64,000 nucleotides of DNA, taken from the NCBI GenBank assembly GCA_026929865.2, contig CM049416.1:19095001-19159000 (forward strand). Direction: 5' to 3'. The translations under genes and the position numbers were made by a program. The DNA comes from Hyperoplus lanceolatus (lineage: Eukaryota > Chordata > Actinopteri > Uranoscopiformes > Ammodytidae). This document shows positions 23,290 through 40,814 of the stretch, piece after piece (within the stretch, counting starts at the first letter, position 1; every line of letters begins with the position of its first letter). The notes under the pieces are model-generated. The model made no database searches and was not told the origin of the DNA. It was given only the letters and a program-made list of their open reading frames with translations.

Positions 23290-24440
23290 AACTGCATAAT
23301 CCTTAATCCTTCTGCATCAAATGAGAGGTGTTACGGTTTTTACGGCATAGTGGGTCAATAAAACTAATACTGTGTGAAACTAACTATAAGCCTAAACGGG
23401 AACTTGCTTTTTAGGTTTCCGGTACTTGGCACTATCATATAAGTACTGTGTGTCTGTCACTGATTGATTGATTGATTGCTGTTGTATTGTCCCAAACAGC
23501 ATACTGTAGAGCCGAGCGGGGGTTATCCGGAGGTGTGTTTGGGGTAGAGTCTGTAGGTTTTCAACCAGCCTTATTTACTGATCTCGTCCCCTTCTAACTC
23601 CTAGCCGTAAGTAAAAATAAGTGCTAAAAGTGCGCAGTTTTCAACCTGGTTCTCCAGCCAAGTCTGCCAAGTAAAAGTGTCCGGAAATAGCGGCTGACAG
23701 GCGGGCAGAGCAGGGGCAGAGGCTGAGCGTAATGCCGCTCCTCCTGCGTTCTGTTTGGTGCTGACGAGACCGTAATCTGCATGTAGTTTATCCGCTCCAA
23801 CCACTTGATGGAAACGCACTTTATTCGCAATCCTTTTTTTCCTTTCTTTATTCGAACTTTCAAAAGATTGCCCGTATAAATGAAGGTTAAATAAATAAAC
23901 AAACTAATGACATTAAAGTCCTTCTGCAATTAGATCGTTTTGAGTGGAATACTGGGTCAATTAAACTGATAAAGTTGCATTAGGTTAATCAAAAGGTAAA
24001 CCGATTCTCATTACGCTTGCATTACGGCGCAGACAGCCCATTCAGTAGCCTGACAGCTAAGCTTTCCGAGTCAAAATAAGAAATAGTGGAGCGAAAAGTG
24101 ATAAACAACTCTCACACAATCTAAACAAAGGTTAACAAAGGCAAATCAAGCCACCTTAAAAAACATAAAATACTCACAAGTAAACAAGAGCTCCTGGAGT
24201 CCTGTGTGTCTCTGCTCAGCCGACTCCCAAAACTGTGCTCAAGCTTGTTTTCCACCAGAATTCTCTGCTATCAGCAAAATACTCAAGAGCGCAGGCAGGA
24301 TAATTGGGGCATTTTTGTCTGACAAATACCATGTGATAAAGTAATGAAAAAAGCATGAATGGCCAGTTTCATAAAACTTAAAATGTAATCTCAGCAGTGG
24401 AGGACACCAGATGAGCATACATCCACAACGAGCAGAATTA
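23290..24440. other. Intergenic/5' region of ada2
   Basis: No recognisable coding exon. The ada2 transcription start is probably here because the start-codon exon at 22789 appears to have an acceptor just upstream. I see no clear TATA box and did not fix a promoter. Confidence 0.4.
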
Positions 24441-25206
24441 GTGATACTATTGATTTATATTTTATTATTAGGTTTTACATTTCCACAATAGAACATTTTC
24501 AGTTTGAGACAATCAAACAAAAAAAAAGACAACAGAACGAAAAACAAAAACCACACATACATATAATTTAATCTGGAAACTTCATATACATAAACAGTGC
24601 ACCCTCTGGAATGATATGACCCACTCTTCACTCATTTAATTACAGAATAACGTACAGTCGATGTAACATCAATAAATTAACTTTGTAAGGTCATGTACGG
24701 TTTTTCAGGTTGTTTTGTGGGATGCAATTTGTTTTATTGGTTGGAGCACACACCCATTAGCGAACACAATGCCCCATGCAACTTCTAATGTGGGGGTAAA
24801 GGTTAATGAAAACTGAGAGAACCGTGTCACGGATGCTGCTGTGCTTGTCATGGAAACAGATCCAATTAAAGAGGACAAGAGGGCATACTGTTTAACATCC
24901 AGCCCAACAACCTATCCCGTCTATTGACAAATCAATGTAAACTGAGGAGCAGCAGAGTAAACCCAGTCACGACAAAAAATAAAAAAAGAACTGTGCAGTA
25001 CCCTTGACACAAATCTGTAATGTCGAGTTGCAGCGTCAACCACGTCCCTTAAATGCACAGGAAAAATACAGCAATACATCACACGACAACAACGCGTCTC
25101 TTTAGCATCGGAAATTCATTTCACAGACAAGAGGAATGACGTCTTTCATATGACAAAAATAAAAAATAAAATGGAGTGTATTTTTTTACAATACAGAGGA
25201 GCTACT

Positions 25207-31025
<5,819 letters not shown>

Positions 31026-31239
31026 GGTTGCAGCTGTCAGTGGATCTGCTGGAGGCCTGCGACGAGAACAAAAACAAAGCCACAATTTAAAACGGCGAAC
31101 GATCAAAGAGACAGTTGTTACCAAAACGAAGCTCCTCATGCCGCAAGGAGCGCGTCAAATACACGGTTATTTACCCGAGAATCTAAGACGGTGAGGTACG
31201 AAATAATCTCCGCCGCAGTCGTGACTCGTAAAGATGTCT

Positions 31240-31300
31240 ACGGAGGATCAGCTGATCTGAGAGGTCACATGATGTTTACTTCCGGTCGCGCGGCCAATCA
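31240..31300. promoter_or_regulatory. Probable shared promoter upstream of atp6v1e1
   Basis: About 220-275 bp upstream of the atp6v1e1 ATG lies a compact motif cluster: palindromic E-box GATCAGCTGATC (31246-31257), GTCACATGA (31264-31272), ETS/GABP-like ACTTCCGG (31278-31285) and CCAAT (31294-31298). GTCACATGA is one step from the CLEAR motif GTCACGTGAC bound by TFEB, known at V-ATPase genes. The layout fits a bidirectional housekeeping promoter with bcl2l13, but that is inference. Confidence 0.5.
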
Positions 31301-31591
31301 GGGACGAGCACAGGTCATTTTCGTTTACTACATATAAAACCATGTATTTATGAATTAAATACTGCATATGTGTACTAATATTCAACAGTCAATGGTACTC
31401 TTATAAGTTTAAGACTTAAAAGTTAAATATTTTAATGATCTGATTGTCTTTGTTTGCATTTGCTTTGGTTTTACTATTTGCCTTTTCATGTTTCCATGCA
31501 GTACACATAAATGTTACAAAATAATGTTATTATTCATAAATTCATCTATATGAAACAATTGTTGGCATATATCATTTTTATTCTTAAAATG

Positions 31592-31633
<42 letters not shown>

Positions 31634-31651
31634 ATATATATTTATATATAA

Positions 31652-31682
<31 letters not shown>
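31592..31682. repeat. Poly(A) run followed by (TA)n
   Basis: About 40 A residues, then TA-rich repeats. Confidence 0.95.
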
Positions 31683-32631
31683 GTTCTTATTCATGGTTTT
31701 AATGAAATGTACACCTAGCTAAACATGGCTGTGAGATTTGGCTTAAAGTTCCAGAAAATGCCAGCCAGTGAAACTCAAAGCTGTAGTGCGCAACTTCTGC
31801 CACCCCCATGAGGAATTCCAGGTAATTACAAAGACACTGTCAGCACATCTACTGTACGTCTAAGTCTTCTGTGATCACGGATGGATTTTATTCCTTCTGT
31901 TGTGGGTCCAGGTTCTTTCTTAGCAGGAGAATCAACAACTGAAACATTTCGTGGGCGTTTCATAAGCTCCTGAGTCAGGGGTGACACCAGTTTGTAAACA
32001 CTGCCATACTGAGAAATACAGAGAGTTTTGAGCCTATTCAACTTTGTGTCAACTAATTTGGCTATGGCTTATCACTTTGTCTATTTTATCACAAACAAGT
32101 CTTACATTTTTATTTCACTTCATATGCATCTTTGTTTAGCTTGGCATTACTAAAAAAAATACAATTTATTTTGATAAGTTTGCACTGTGAAGCTATTTAT
32201 GTGTACACACACTATACATGTTGGCACGGTGTAATTGTATACCATTTACAAAGCCCACTGACATAGTTTCCAGTCTTCTAACAGAGTGCTGCCAGTAGAG
32301 GGAAGTAGAACGTGGAAAATTTAGCTTTAGAAATAGCTCTTCTCCACTGTCTGACATTCCATTTCCACTTGGTGTCACACACACTATAGACTGAGTGATA
32401 ATTTGCTGTTTGGACAAGCTAATAAAAAACTCCACTGACTGTTTTTTACCTTAAGTGAAACACTCACACCTCTGTTGAGATAAGTCTGATTCAAGACTTA
32501 AAACTGTCATTCATTCACCTACATTATATGAATTATTCATAGTCTATCTCACCACAGCAAAGACAGCAAAGTCACCACTGACTGCTCTCCGGCCAGCTGT
32601 TATGTCATGGATTTGGGAAGTGGGGTGGGTG

Positions 32632-32652
32632 AGAGAGAGAGGGGGGGAGAGG

Positions 32653-32687
<35 letters not shown>

Positions 32688-32690
32688 ACT
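32632..32690. repeat. (GA)n purine tract
   Basis: Imperfect GA/GGGA repeat. Confidence 0.9.
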
Positions 32691-33733
32691 TTTGCACAGC
32701 TTGTCCACCTTGTTATTCCTGTGGCAGCTACAGCATGCATGTCTGCCTGTCTGTCTGATGTTTTGAGGCTTCGTGTGTGAGTGAGTGCACGTCTCACTTT
32801 GAATCCCCGGCATCTGCTTCTCATCTAGCCACTGATTCACCACCGGGCCAAGGAGACACAGGTATGCCCACATGTTGTTTTAAAAAAGAAAGCATTTTTT
32901 TTTAGCAAAGCAAGAAACCTAAAGGAAGAAATAAGAATGTAAAAGACTGTGCCTTTGAATCGAGAACGTGATCACATTTATTTATTTTTTGGGGCCTATG
33001 TGTGCCATGCTTTGTTTAAAGTCTGTTATCTGTAAACATGTCAGCGTTAGTTAAGGGGTCATTGTGGGTCACTCTCATGTTGTGAAGGGCAAAACCTCAC
33101 CTTGCACAAGACAGAGAAAAACTGCCACCAAGGAAGAGCACAGTCCATATCTTACAAAAGCCATTCCCCCATTTTGACATTGAAAGCTGACCTCTTTGTA
33201 AAGACCTGGTTATCTGATATCACAATGTCCTCCCTTGTCACTCATCAGCACAGAAAGAGTGCCCTCAAATCTCCCCCGATCATTCACTCTGTCCACTGTG
33301 AGTCTGTTATTGCTGGGAGAGGATCAGTGGGGAATCCAATTACTCAAGTGGGCCAGTATAAGTCCAGGAGGAGGATCACAGAGCAGAAAAGGTCAATTCT
33401 TTTGCTCAACAGGCAGGGTAACCAGACGAGTGTCCCAGTGCGTAACGTGACGGCCGGTTTGGAAATGTTGATGTGGCCAACTTTAATGTGTCAGTGTCAC
33501 CGTGGGTCTACCCAGTGTCTACAGGCAGAACACACACACACACACATGGCTAGGGACAGACAATATGGCAGCTGTAGCTAGCTAGTCATTTAATCAGTGA
33601 CGTCTGGGGAGGGACGGGCCTGTTTCAGTCTGCTCACTCTGCAGGGGAGGAGGGAGGATTTTAGTAATGAACCCATGAGGGGAACCATGATAGCATTGAT
33701 AGCATACAAAATATCCTGATCAAAATTTAGAAA

Positions 33734-33983
33734 AAAGGTGCTATGAGGAACTTTTAAATATTTCTGAAACGTTTGCATTTTTCATCTGATGATCATAAAT
33801 GACATGTAACATTAAACGAGACCATCAGTGCAGAGAATGCTATTTTTATATAGTCTTTCTTAATGCCTTTGTTATGGGTACACTCAACCAGGAACTACAG
33901 CTGGCCTAGTAAAACACTATGGATTTTGTCCAAAGGGGGTGCAAGAATGAACTCAAACTGAAGGTTCCTCATAGCAACTTTAA
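33734..33983 (+). repeat. MITE-like repeat, family B (complete)
   Basis: About 250 bp with inverted ends AAAGGTGCTATGAGGAACTT and GGTTCCTCATAGCAACTTTAA. Other copies: 20188-20290 (left part), 27721-27869, 36075-36318 (reverse), 62744-62979. Confidence 0.75.
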
Positions 33984-35954
33984 CAGATCTGGACACTAAA
34001 ATCTAACCATTACTAAAGAGGTGATTTAGCTCTATGTAGTAAATATTTATTCAAGGACTAAAAAACATTTTTTATGATTTTAATGATTTTGACCTGCTGA
34101 TGGACTCTCAGTCAGCAGGTTTTATTGCACAAAAAGTACCAAACTGTTGCAACATGGGCAGGAAGGGGGAACACAATAGAAATAGTGTTTTGCAAATTAA
34201 GAACATACACAGCACTGATATTGCCTATTTATTCACATGAAGTTGAGAAGTCGATGAGAGCCTTTTTGCTGAGATTGTATTGAAGTAAAGGGCAGAATCC
34301 CAAAACCATCAAGGGTTGGACAAGTTCCTAACGGAGAAATAAATAAACTAAATAAGGAAGGATAATCAAACCTATGGCTTGAATTGTGTATGTTTCTCAG
34401 TCCAATACAGGCCCAGTCCATATTAGGCTTAGTGAAATGGATCCAGATTTCACTCACATCTCCTTATCAAAAACAACACCTCTCCATTAGCTTGACAACT
34501 AGCACAAACAAACCTAAAAGAAATCAGTAATTATACTTAATTTATTGCAGACCAGTGGACATGTATCACCAGCCTTACATTTTCAACTCTTGCTGCCGCT
34601 ACTAATTATCACTAATCACACCTATCTGTTTTACCAACACGTCTCAGATTTTGGATCACAGATTCACAGCTTTTTGTAATGTTGAGTGCAAATGTAACAG
34701 ATATTTAAGCCGCGGAGAGGCTGTCGAAGGATTTGTCCTTGTTATGGCAGGGCTCTACACTTACATTTATTTTTTAAGTGGGGCACCGGAAAATTAAAGG
34801 CTCAGGCACGTTGTAATAATCACATGAATGCAACTCTTTCTAACCCTTACAATCATAAAGTAGGCCTATGCATAGCCACAAAAAGATAGTAATCAAAATA
34901 TTCTGGTCTGAATGTGCAACATCAGTAAATTGCCAGTAAGATATATGATCCACTCAGATATATACAGTAAGAGCATGTAAAGGTATAATATACAGTGCAA
35001 GCATACTTACAAGTAATGGCAAATGACATATACATTATAAACAGCTGAAGGTTAAGTTAAGTCAATTATTATATATATTAGTCAATTTACACAAGTCACA
35101 TTAAAATTCGTCTTGTCGCATATCCCATTCTCAGGTTACCACACTTCAGAGGGGGTCAGAGCGAAAGGTGTGTACACTAGAATGTAGAAAGTAGTATAAA
35201 TACGAATACAGGCCAGATACATACAATGTGGACAGTAGTGCCAGTAGAAATGCACACAGGCCATTAGGTTGTGAACGTGATACAAAGTAAGACAGTGAGG
35301 AGCAAGTGTTGAGAGGATCTATTCTTAGTGCTGGCATGGCGGGGTGAATACTTTCTGCAATCAAAGCTGAGACGTGATGGCACAAGGGGTAAAGGGGGTC
35401 ACCTTGAGACTACTGAGACATGCATACAGCCATGTATACAGTGGGTATTCTTTACCTGGAAAGTGAAAATGAATATACACTGTTGTAGAATACATGTTGT
35501 TATCTCAGTTTTGGTGAGAATAAGAGTTTTTTTTGGTAATGGGACATCAATGATATGTCACTCCAATTCATGAGCCTACTCTTACGTCATGTGAAATCCC
35601 TGAAATAGCTTCCACTCTAGGGTGACAGATGAGAGATGTATATGGTGGCTAAACATAGTAAGATATGCAGGTCGAGGCTATAGATAGTCACCGACCGACG
35701 CAGCAATACAGAGCGTCAAGTGAGCAACTTTTTCCAATCACCACAGTCTCACTGATGTCACTAAGAACGCAGACGCCGAAGCCAAATGTAGACAAGCATG
35801 TTGTTAATTATTAAAGCCACTATGCATGGAATTCGTATTTAAATTATTCTGATGTCTGATTTTGTTTGAAATTAAACAATCCAGGTGGAGATTGGTGCAT
35901 TCTATGTGTTGGGTTCTAACTGTCCTGCTGTGCACCTTTTAATTAAAAAATGTA

Positions 35955-36062
35955 TTTTTTTTAAGATATTTTTTGCCATTTTTATGCTTTATTGATAGTG
36001 TAGAGACAGAGTTGAAATGGCCGAGGCCCATGGGGGGGACGCCCTACCAACTGCGCCCCCAT
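35955..36062 (-). repeat. Truncated tRNA-derived SINE
   Basis: On the minus strand it starts GGGGGCGCAGTTGGTAGGGC (A-box-like) and ends ATCAATAAAGCATAAAAATG followed by an A-rich tail. The middle with the B box is deleted. Its tail resembles that of the SINE at 45037-45218. Confidence 0.6.
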
Positions 36063-36074
36063 TTAATTTAATTT

Positions 36075-36318
36075 TTAAAGATGCACTTTCAATTTGTGTT
36101 CATTCTTGCACCCCCTTTGGACAAAAGCGGTAGAGTTTTTACTACGGCAGTTGTAGTTCCTGTGTGAGCGTACCCATGACAAAGGCATTTAGAAAAACTT
36201 TATAAAAAATTGCATTCTTTGTACTGATGGTCTCATTTGCTGTTATGTCATTCATGATCATGAGACGAAAAATGAGACTGTTCCAGAAATATTTAAAAGT
36301 TCCTTGTAGCACCTTTAA
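36075..36318 (-). repeat. MITE-like repeat, family B (complete)
   Basis: Reverse-orientation copy of the repeat at 33734-33983, placed about 220 bp upstream of the bcl2l13 exon. Confidence 0.75.
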
Positions 36319-36536
36319 CCACGAGTGATTATGTAAGAAATCTTCATATTTTACTTAAAATAATTATTTTTGTAATAATTAGTTTAGCATTTTCTATACA
36401 GAAATGCCCAAATAATAGCAAAAATAAGGCCTCAAAACCAGCAGCACCTGAGTGAACATTGTTCACAGCCAAGTCTAGGGATTCACTAAAGTGAGTTTGT
36501 TCCACTTCTGAAGTGTATTCTATATTGTCCTTGCAG

Positions 36537-37472
36537 CAGCCATCAGCTTTCATTCTGGAGGGAAAGGCTCCAGTCGAGTCCAGCCGGGGGGACGGAGGAG
36601 AACGTGGGGAGGCCCCTGGTCCCCTCCGCTCCCTCAGCCCGGTCCCTGCTGCTGCTGCTCTGCCTCTGACCCCCACGGAGAGCAGCGCACCCTGGCAGAG
36701 CGAGAGCCTGCTGGCAGAGTCCTGGTCCACCATGGGGGACGTAGACCCAGAAGACACCAAGAGCCTGGACAGCAACGACGGGGCGGCGCTGGCTGGAGAG
36801 GAGAACCATTCCTCTAACTCCGACATGGTTCACCTGGAGCGCGAGGAGGCCGAGATGCTGGAGGAGGCTGAGAACGAGGAGGAGAGGGCCAGGAGGACGG
36901 AGGAGGAGGAGGAGGAGGACGAGGAGCTCCAGACCAGCGTGTTGAGCGTTCTGGGCGGGGAGAAGGAAGAGCCGGAGAACCTCCACGCTCCAGAAACTGA
37001 GGAGCTCCTGGTGGAGGTGGAGGAGCCTCGCGTGGAGAAGAAGAAGCCAGTAGAGTTCAGGCACGTGGTTCCCCCGATGGCCCTGCCGCCTCTGCCCATC
37101 GTCAGGCTGGATCCCCCCTCCGCCACGTCCACCCCGGTCCCTTCGACCACCACCTCCGAGGCAGAGGAGGTTTATTCTACTCAGGGGCTCCACCCGCCTT
37201 CCATCCTCGCCCCGATGGCAGCAGAAGAAGAGCCTCTGGAAGAAGGTCTCGAGCAGCCACTGAAATTCTCACAGATTCCCCTCTCCGAAACAACGGAGGA
37301 ACATTCAGTCAAAGCCGCTCACGCAGAACCGGAAAAGTCGGAGCCCGCTGCATCTGCTCCACCAAAGACTTCCAAACCTCTGAGCTCCACTGAGCTTCTG
37401 TGTGGCAGCGCTGCTTTAGTAGCCATTGTGGGAGTAGTGGCATACGGCGCCGTGGCCTACTGCAGAAAGTAA
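36537..37472 (+). CDS. bcl2l13: Bcl-2-like protein 13, last coding exon
   Basis: Outer mitochondrial membrane protein of the BCL-2 family, linked to apoptosis and acting as a mitophagy receptor. This exon encodes the C-terminal 311 residues in one intact frame after the acceptor TTGCAG, ending TAA. Recognition rests on WQSESLLAESW, then DPEDTKSLDSN and NHSSNSDMVHLEREE, which match the human BCL2L13 linker, followed by a Glu-rich unstructured stretch (EEEEEEDEE) and a C-terminal membrane anchor (SAALVAIVGVVAYGAVAYC) with a short basic tip CRK. The anchor is the family's mitochondrial tail. The acceptor is a NAGNAG tandem (CAGCAG), so one Gln may be optional. The BH-domain exons were not found upstream within the window. 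Codon use is GC-rich compared with the AT-rich surroundings. Confidence 0.85.
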   Translation, partial: QPSAFILEGKAPVESSRGDGGERGEAPGPLRSLSPVPAAAALPLTPTESSAPWQSESLLAESWSTMGDVDPEDTKSLDSNDGAALAGEENHSSNSDMVHLEREEAEMLEEAENEEERARRTEEEEEEDEELQTSVLSVLGGEKEEPENLHAPETEELLVEVEEPRVEKKKPVEFRHVVPPMALPPLPIVRLDPPSATSTPVPSTTTSEAEEVYSTQGLHPPSILAPMAAEEEPLEEGLEQPLKFSQIPLSETTEEHSVKAAHAEPEKSEPAASAPPKTSKPLSSTELLCGSAALVAIVGVVAYGAVAYCRK

Positions 37473-38080
37473 AAAAACAACAAACCCTCAATCACCCTCT
37501 CTCATCACAGGTCTTTTGCTTTTCAATCTATTCCAAATGAAATATTCCACTTCACTCTCTGAGTTCTGGATTTTACTCTTTTATTGTATTGTAGGTATCA
37601 TTTGATTTTTTTTTCCCGAAATTGGTTTTGTGCTACCTCAGCTCACAGCAGAGCTTATGGCCTTGTTTTTTTCCTGGATGCAGTAGATGTCTGAGGAAAC
37701 TTAGCTTGTAAAGTGTAAACCTGGAATGTAAAATCAAAAATGTATGGTACAATTTTAAAGAATCCTGAAACTTGCCATGTTTGTTTGATGTTTTCTTTGT
37801 GTGATTGTGTCTCTCAATACTTCTCCGGAAAAGGACGGAATTAGATACCAGTTCCCCTTCAGGTTACTCTAGTCCAGACTATAAACTATATCAGATTTGA
37901 ATGGGAAAATTAGTCCAGCTCTGTATAGACAATGAAAATCATATCATCTATGCACAACAGTGCATCTACTTCATGCAACTCCATGTATCTGTGCTGTGCA
38001 AGAAATGAGCAGCAGTTGCACAGTTACCTATTTTCACATTCAGCAGTTAAAAGGTAACTGATTAATTACCTTTTACTAAT
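37473..38080 (+). other. Probable bcl2l13 3' UTR
   Basis: Non-coding AT-rich sequence after the stop. No canonical AATAAA was seen close by, so the end is not fixed. Confidence 0.35.
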
Positions 38081-38427
38081 TTTTGTTCCTCTTCTGGTCT
38101 CTACAAACTCCTAAAGGGACTTTATTTAGCTACCAAATACACTGTGTTCGCCCAGGTACGATGCTAACTCTGTCACTGTGCCATGCGGTTCATATTATTG
38201 ATGCAGAGAGAGAGGATTTGGGTTTACAAAGAAAAAAAGAAGAAAAAAAGCCCTTGTATTGGGGGGCAGGGTTTTGGAGGATATGTGACACCTGTTTGTT
38301 GTTTTGTTGCTCCATCTGCTGGTCAGCCAGGAACATGTCAGACATTTAGCAAACGAGGCATGAAACTAACATCAACCTCAGAACAACAGGATCAGGAAAT
38401 ACACTTCATCAAACAATTCATTCATTA

Positions 38428-39290
38428 CAGGTGCAGTGTGTATAATCTATTGGTATTTTTCAGAACATACTTGGTGTGTTTAAAAAAAATTATAATCACT
38501 TGAAAAAAAAAGTTGTTTTTTCTTTTATTTCCTTAGAATGAGCCTTTTATATCTACATAAGAGCGGGGCTTGCCACCATCGAGGCCTCCATTTTGCACTG
38601 CCATGATTCTATTGTAGCACATAATGGACAAACTTAAACCTGCAGTGTGTAGAATTTTGGGTTTTATTTCCTAACAGATTTTGTAGAAAGTAATTATAAT
38701 ATCCATAAGTACGTTTAATTTAGTGCATACTAGCTGAAAAAATGTTTTGAATTATTATTTTTTCCCTTAGAAAGGGTCTCATATATGTCCATATTTCTGC
38801 ATATTTTGGACCAAGGCCTAGTGCCGCCATCTTTAAAGTGTCATAGTTGGAATGTGATCAGGTGCATTGTTTAAAATTTAGAATTGTTCTTGTCCTTGAA
38901 GGCCACTTTAGCTTCTGTTATTATTCTAAAGGGTTGGGGTTACCCAGGGAGCGTTGCATTCTAGAACTTTGTAGAACTTTCTTGATGATGTCATATTACA
39001 CACTGCACCTTTAACGGCCATATGCATTTTAAAGTGGGTGTGCTGGGGAAATGCACCTGTTGGAAGACGAAGAAGAAGTTCAATGGAATAAAAAACTATA
39101 CACCATCACCTGATATTGTGGAAAGGCTTGAAGCAGTGGTGGATGCCTACCAAGATTATTGTCCATGAAAGGCGCTGTGGCTTCTGTTATTATTCGAAGT
39201 GGGGGGGTTACCCAGGGAGCGTTGCATTCTAGAACTTTCACTACTAGATGTCACTAAATATTCAGATATTGCACACTGCACCTTTAATTA
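38428..39290. repeat. Cluster of family A MITE-like repeats
   Basis: At least two nested or adjoining copies (about 38428-38650 and 38637-39015) plus an end at 39250-39287, sharing AGGTGCAGTGTGTA starts and CACACTGCACCTTTAA ends and the block ACCCAGGGAGCGTTGCATTC twice (38941, 39210). Confidence 0.65.
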
Positions 39291-39307
39291 TGAAAATGTA
39301 AGTCATC

Positions 39308-39500
39308 TAAGGCAAGGCAAGGCAAGTTTATTTATATAGCACAATTCAGACACAAGGCCACTCAAAGTGCTTTACAGGGGCAAGATTAGAATACATAAAA
39401 CACATTATAAAACATTTAATTATAACAATTAATTTATAATAATTGATAGGTTTTATATAGCGCTTTATTGCCTAGGCACTCAAAGACGCTTTACAGGGTT
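39308..39500. repeat. Dispersed repeat with TTTATTTATATAGCAC motif
   Basis: GGCAAGGCAAGTTTATTTAT followed by AAAGTGCTTTACAGGGGCAA, a motif common in fish SINE-like repeats; a weaker second version (TTTTATATAGCGCTTTATTG) follows at 39450. Confidence 0.5.
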
Positions 39501-40413
39501 CCTGGTTCAATTCGTTCACACACAGTCATACCGGTGGTGGTAAACTACGAGAGTAGTCACAGCTGCCCTGGGGCAGACTGACGGAAGCGTGGCTGCCATT
39601 CAGCGCCAACGGCCCCTCCGACCACTACCTCAACTATACAGCAATCATACACATTCACACAAGTAGCACTATCTTTGCCAGGAAGAGGTACACCTAGTGG
39701 CATGGGTGGTCCCAAGACAACCAGTCCCCATCCTGACTGCAGGAGGCTGCCGGGTCCTTGATATGTTAAGGCCCGCCTATTGTGCACCGCCAACACACTG
39801 CTTTTCTGTCAGGGTTTGCTCCCTTAGCATTTGCCTAAAGAGGCTGACCCACAATGCAGTAGAGCTATATCCATAGCAGGGTGTGTGTATTCCTGGAACT
39901 TCCAACAAAACAGCTGCTTTTATGATTAATTATTTTATCTAACACAACTTTGTTTCCACTACAAAAGAATGAACTGCTTCTTCGATTGAAAATATATATT
40001 TAAAATGGTAACAACTGTGATTTAGATGGTGAAGCACATGTTTGAACTTACTATGTGTATCACTTAGTTTTATGATGCTCTCACCCAGGAGCCAGGACAC
40101 GAACATACTCTCTTAGATAATGATAATCTCTTTGTGGTCACACCAGCATTCATCTCGATAGCCTCATCACACACCAGTGGCTTTGACACTTCTTGATTTT
40201 CATCAAGTGCCAGTAAATAAAGAAGTACAATGGGGTCGACTGTGTTTGCGGTCAGCCTGCCGTTCCCACAACGGTGCCAACACGCACTATTGAATCGAGA
40301 AGGGGAAGGAAAGTGCTTCTTTGTTAGGGAAGATAAAGCTACAGCGTGTCACCTCTACCAGAAAAAATATACTTTACCAACTCCACATACAAACACGAAT
40401 CTCTCTAGCTATC

Positions 40414-40488
<75 letters not shown>
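40414..40488. repeat. (AC)n microsatellite
   Basis: Uninterrupted, about 37 units. Confidence 0.97.
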
Positions 40489-40490
<2 letters not shown>

Positions 40491-40814
40491 TAACCACACA
40501 TTAAACATTGACTTACTGACAGCCTCAACATTGTAGTACACAGAAAATAGCAATCAATGTGCAAGACTGGCTACATGATATCATGATACCAAATGTTATT
40601 ATTTGAAAGTATCAAATATAAAGCATCATTATGTCAAGTATATGGAGGGCCTTGAGGGACAAAACTAAATATTTAAAAACTAAAATAATTATATTTACAT
40701 GAATGAATACATTATTAAATGTTTCAATACATTAACTATGAATATATCAATTGCATATCTATTTACTTTTTATTTATTAATCATTTTCGTTTCATCATTC
40801 ATTTACTGTGTGCA

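Larger units (their letters stand above)
31340..36530. other. Region between atp6v1e1 and bcl2l13 last exon: no coding exon recognised
   Basis: Apart from the simple repeats and MITEs listed separately, this 5-kb stretch shows only short frames, none resembling BCL2L13. The N-terminal exons of bcl2l13 were expected here from the human head-to-head arrangement but were not found by eye. Confidence 0.5.

Noticed and set aside
23601-23929. Minus-strand frames upstream of ada2
   Set aside because: Considered as a 5' ada2 or separate exon, but no donor/acceptor pair joins it to 22789 and no family match is evident.
36543-37193. Long minus-strand open frame (216 aa) opposite bcl2l13
   Set aside because: Shadow of the GC-rich Glu-rich coding exon on the plus strand; low-complexity Leu/Arg content and no family signature.
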